A stretch of 6,664 nt of DNA from Pseudomonadota bacterium. GTDB lineage: Bacteria; Pseudomonadota; Alphaproteobacteria; Rhizobiales; Hyphomicrobiaceae. How positions within the stretch are numbered: the first letter of the stretch is position 1; each line of letters opens with the position of its first letter. Of the stretch, positions 6,474 through 6,664 are shown in pieces. The notes beneath the pieces are model-generated. The model did no database searches. It saw nothing but the letters and a program-made list of their open reading frames with translations, and was not told the origin of the DNA. Both the position numbers and the translations under genes were made by a program. The stretch is taken from assembly GCA_021816505.1 (NCBI GenBank), contig JAKAXS010000163.1, positions 1 to 6,664 of the forward strand. Reading direction: 5' to 3'.

Positions 6474-6497
6474 GACGCGAGCAGAATTGCTCGCGTC
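6474..6497. terminator. Perfect 10-bp stem-loop between convergent genes
   Basis: GACGCGAGCA (6474-6483) and TGCTCGCGTC (6488-6497) form a perfect stem with a GAAT tetraloop. It lies between the convergent hydrolase and cyclic-nucleotide-binding genes, 28 bases past the stop of the latter. No U-tract follows on either strand, so it is terminator-like rather than a textbook terminator; a third GCTCTAG motif follows at 6510-6516, so it may be part of the same repeat element as the preceding structure. Confidence 0.55.
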
Positions 6498-6525
6498 TCG
6501 AACGATCAGGCTCTAGGCCTGCAAA

Positions 6526-6664
6526 TCAAAGCTGCTCGTTCATGCGGCGGATGCGCGTGGCCAGAACGCTCATGACTTCCAGCGCGAAGTCGGGGCTTTG
6601 CCGCACCATGAACAGGAAGGCCATGCGGTCGATGGGCTCGACTTCCGTTGCCTCGACCGCGACG
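6526..6664 (-). CDS. Cyclic-nucleotide-binding-domain protein, C-terminal end (5' end outside window)
   Basis: Only the last 45 residues are visible, read on the minus strand and ending in TGA (6526-6528). They include ATEVEPIDRMAFLFMVRQ, SPDFALEVMSVLATRIRRMN and a final EQL. This is the last beta-strand and C-helix of a Crp-type cyclic-nucleotide-binding domain: a residue run of the type (V/T)E(L/V)xPIDRxxFLFxVxxxPxFAxxVMxxLAxRIRxMN is characteristic. The chain stops right after the C-helix, where Crp/Fnr regulators would continue with about 70 residues of helix-turn-helix DNA-binding domain, so this is probably a stand-alone sensor domain or the C-terminal domain of a larger protein. Ligand and partner cannot be judged, since the phosphate-binding cassette is outside the window. 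It is convergent with the hydrolase gene. Confidence 0.8.
   Translation of the reverse strand, partial: VAVEATEVEPIDRMAFLFMVRQSPDFALEVMSVLATRIRRMNEQL

Noticed and set aside
1..6664. CRISPR array, tRNA or rRNA gene, insertion sequence, prophage or toxin-antitoxin pair
   Set aside because: No spaced direct repeats, no cloverleaf or rRNA-like stretch, no transposase or integrase, and no small overlapping gene pair were found.

Overview
The window looks like chromosomal DNA of a high-GC alphaproteobacterium, probably of the Hyphomicrobiales. This rests on the strong G/C bias at third codon positions, a MurB C-terminus of the alphaproteobacterial type, a short SlyX ending in PPPPHY, and an intergenic inverted-repeat cluster built on CTAGAGC/GCTCTAG that recalls dispersed repeats of that order. 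The assignment is from memory of these families, not from a search.

Layout, left to right. (1) The 3' half of murB (peptidoglycan precursor synthesis) runs in from the left edge. (2) After 42 bases comes a very large single-chain ATP-dependent 5-oxoprolinase (529-4146), with the HyuA-like and HyuB-like halves fused as in eukaryotic OPLAH. (3) An 87-base gap with a 15-bp tandem repeat leads to an exported pentapeptide-repeat protein (4234-5043 plus stop), closed by a 10-bp hairpin. (4) On the minus strand is a 68-residue secreted protein with two cysteines (5110-5316), divergent from slyX (5463-5678); an AT-rich 146-base intergenic region lies between them. (5) A cysteine hydrolase of the isochorismatase fold follows (5796-6392) behind a strong ribosome-binding site. 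(6) A 133-base convergent intergenic region with two stem-loops separates it from the 3' end of a minus-strand cyclic-nucleotide-binding-domain protein that runs off the right edge.

The genes do not form one obvious pathway. murB and the 5-oxoprolinase are close enough to share a transcript; both touch glutamate/peptidoglycan or amino-acid metabolism, but a functional link is only a guess. The other genes appear to be separate units with their own ribosome-binding sites and terminator-like hairpins. I see no phage, transposase, CRISPR, tRNA or rRNA, and no clear sign of a new defence or biosynthetic system. The points most worth checking are the structured murB-oxoprolinase junction, the small two-cysteine secreted protein, and the repeat-like element after the cysteine hydrolase.
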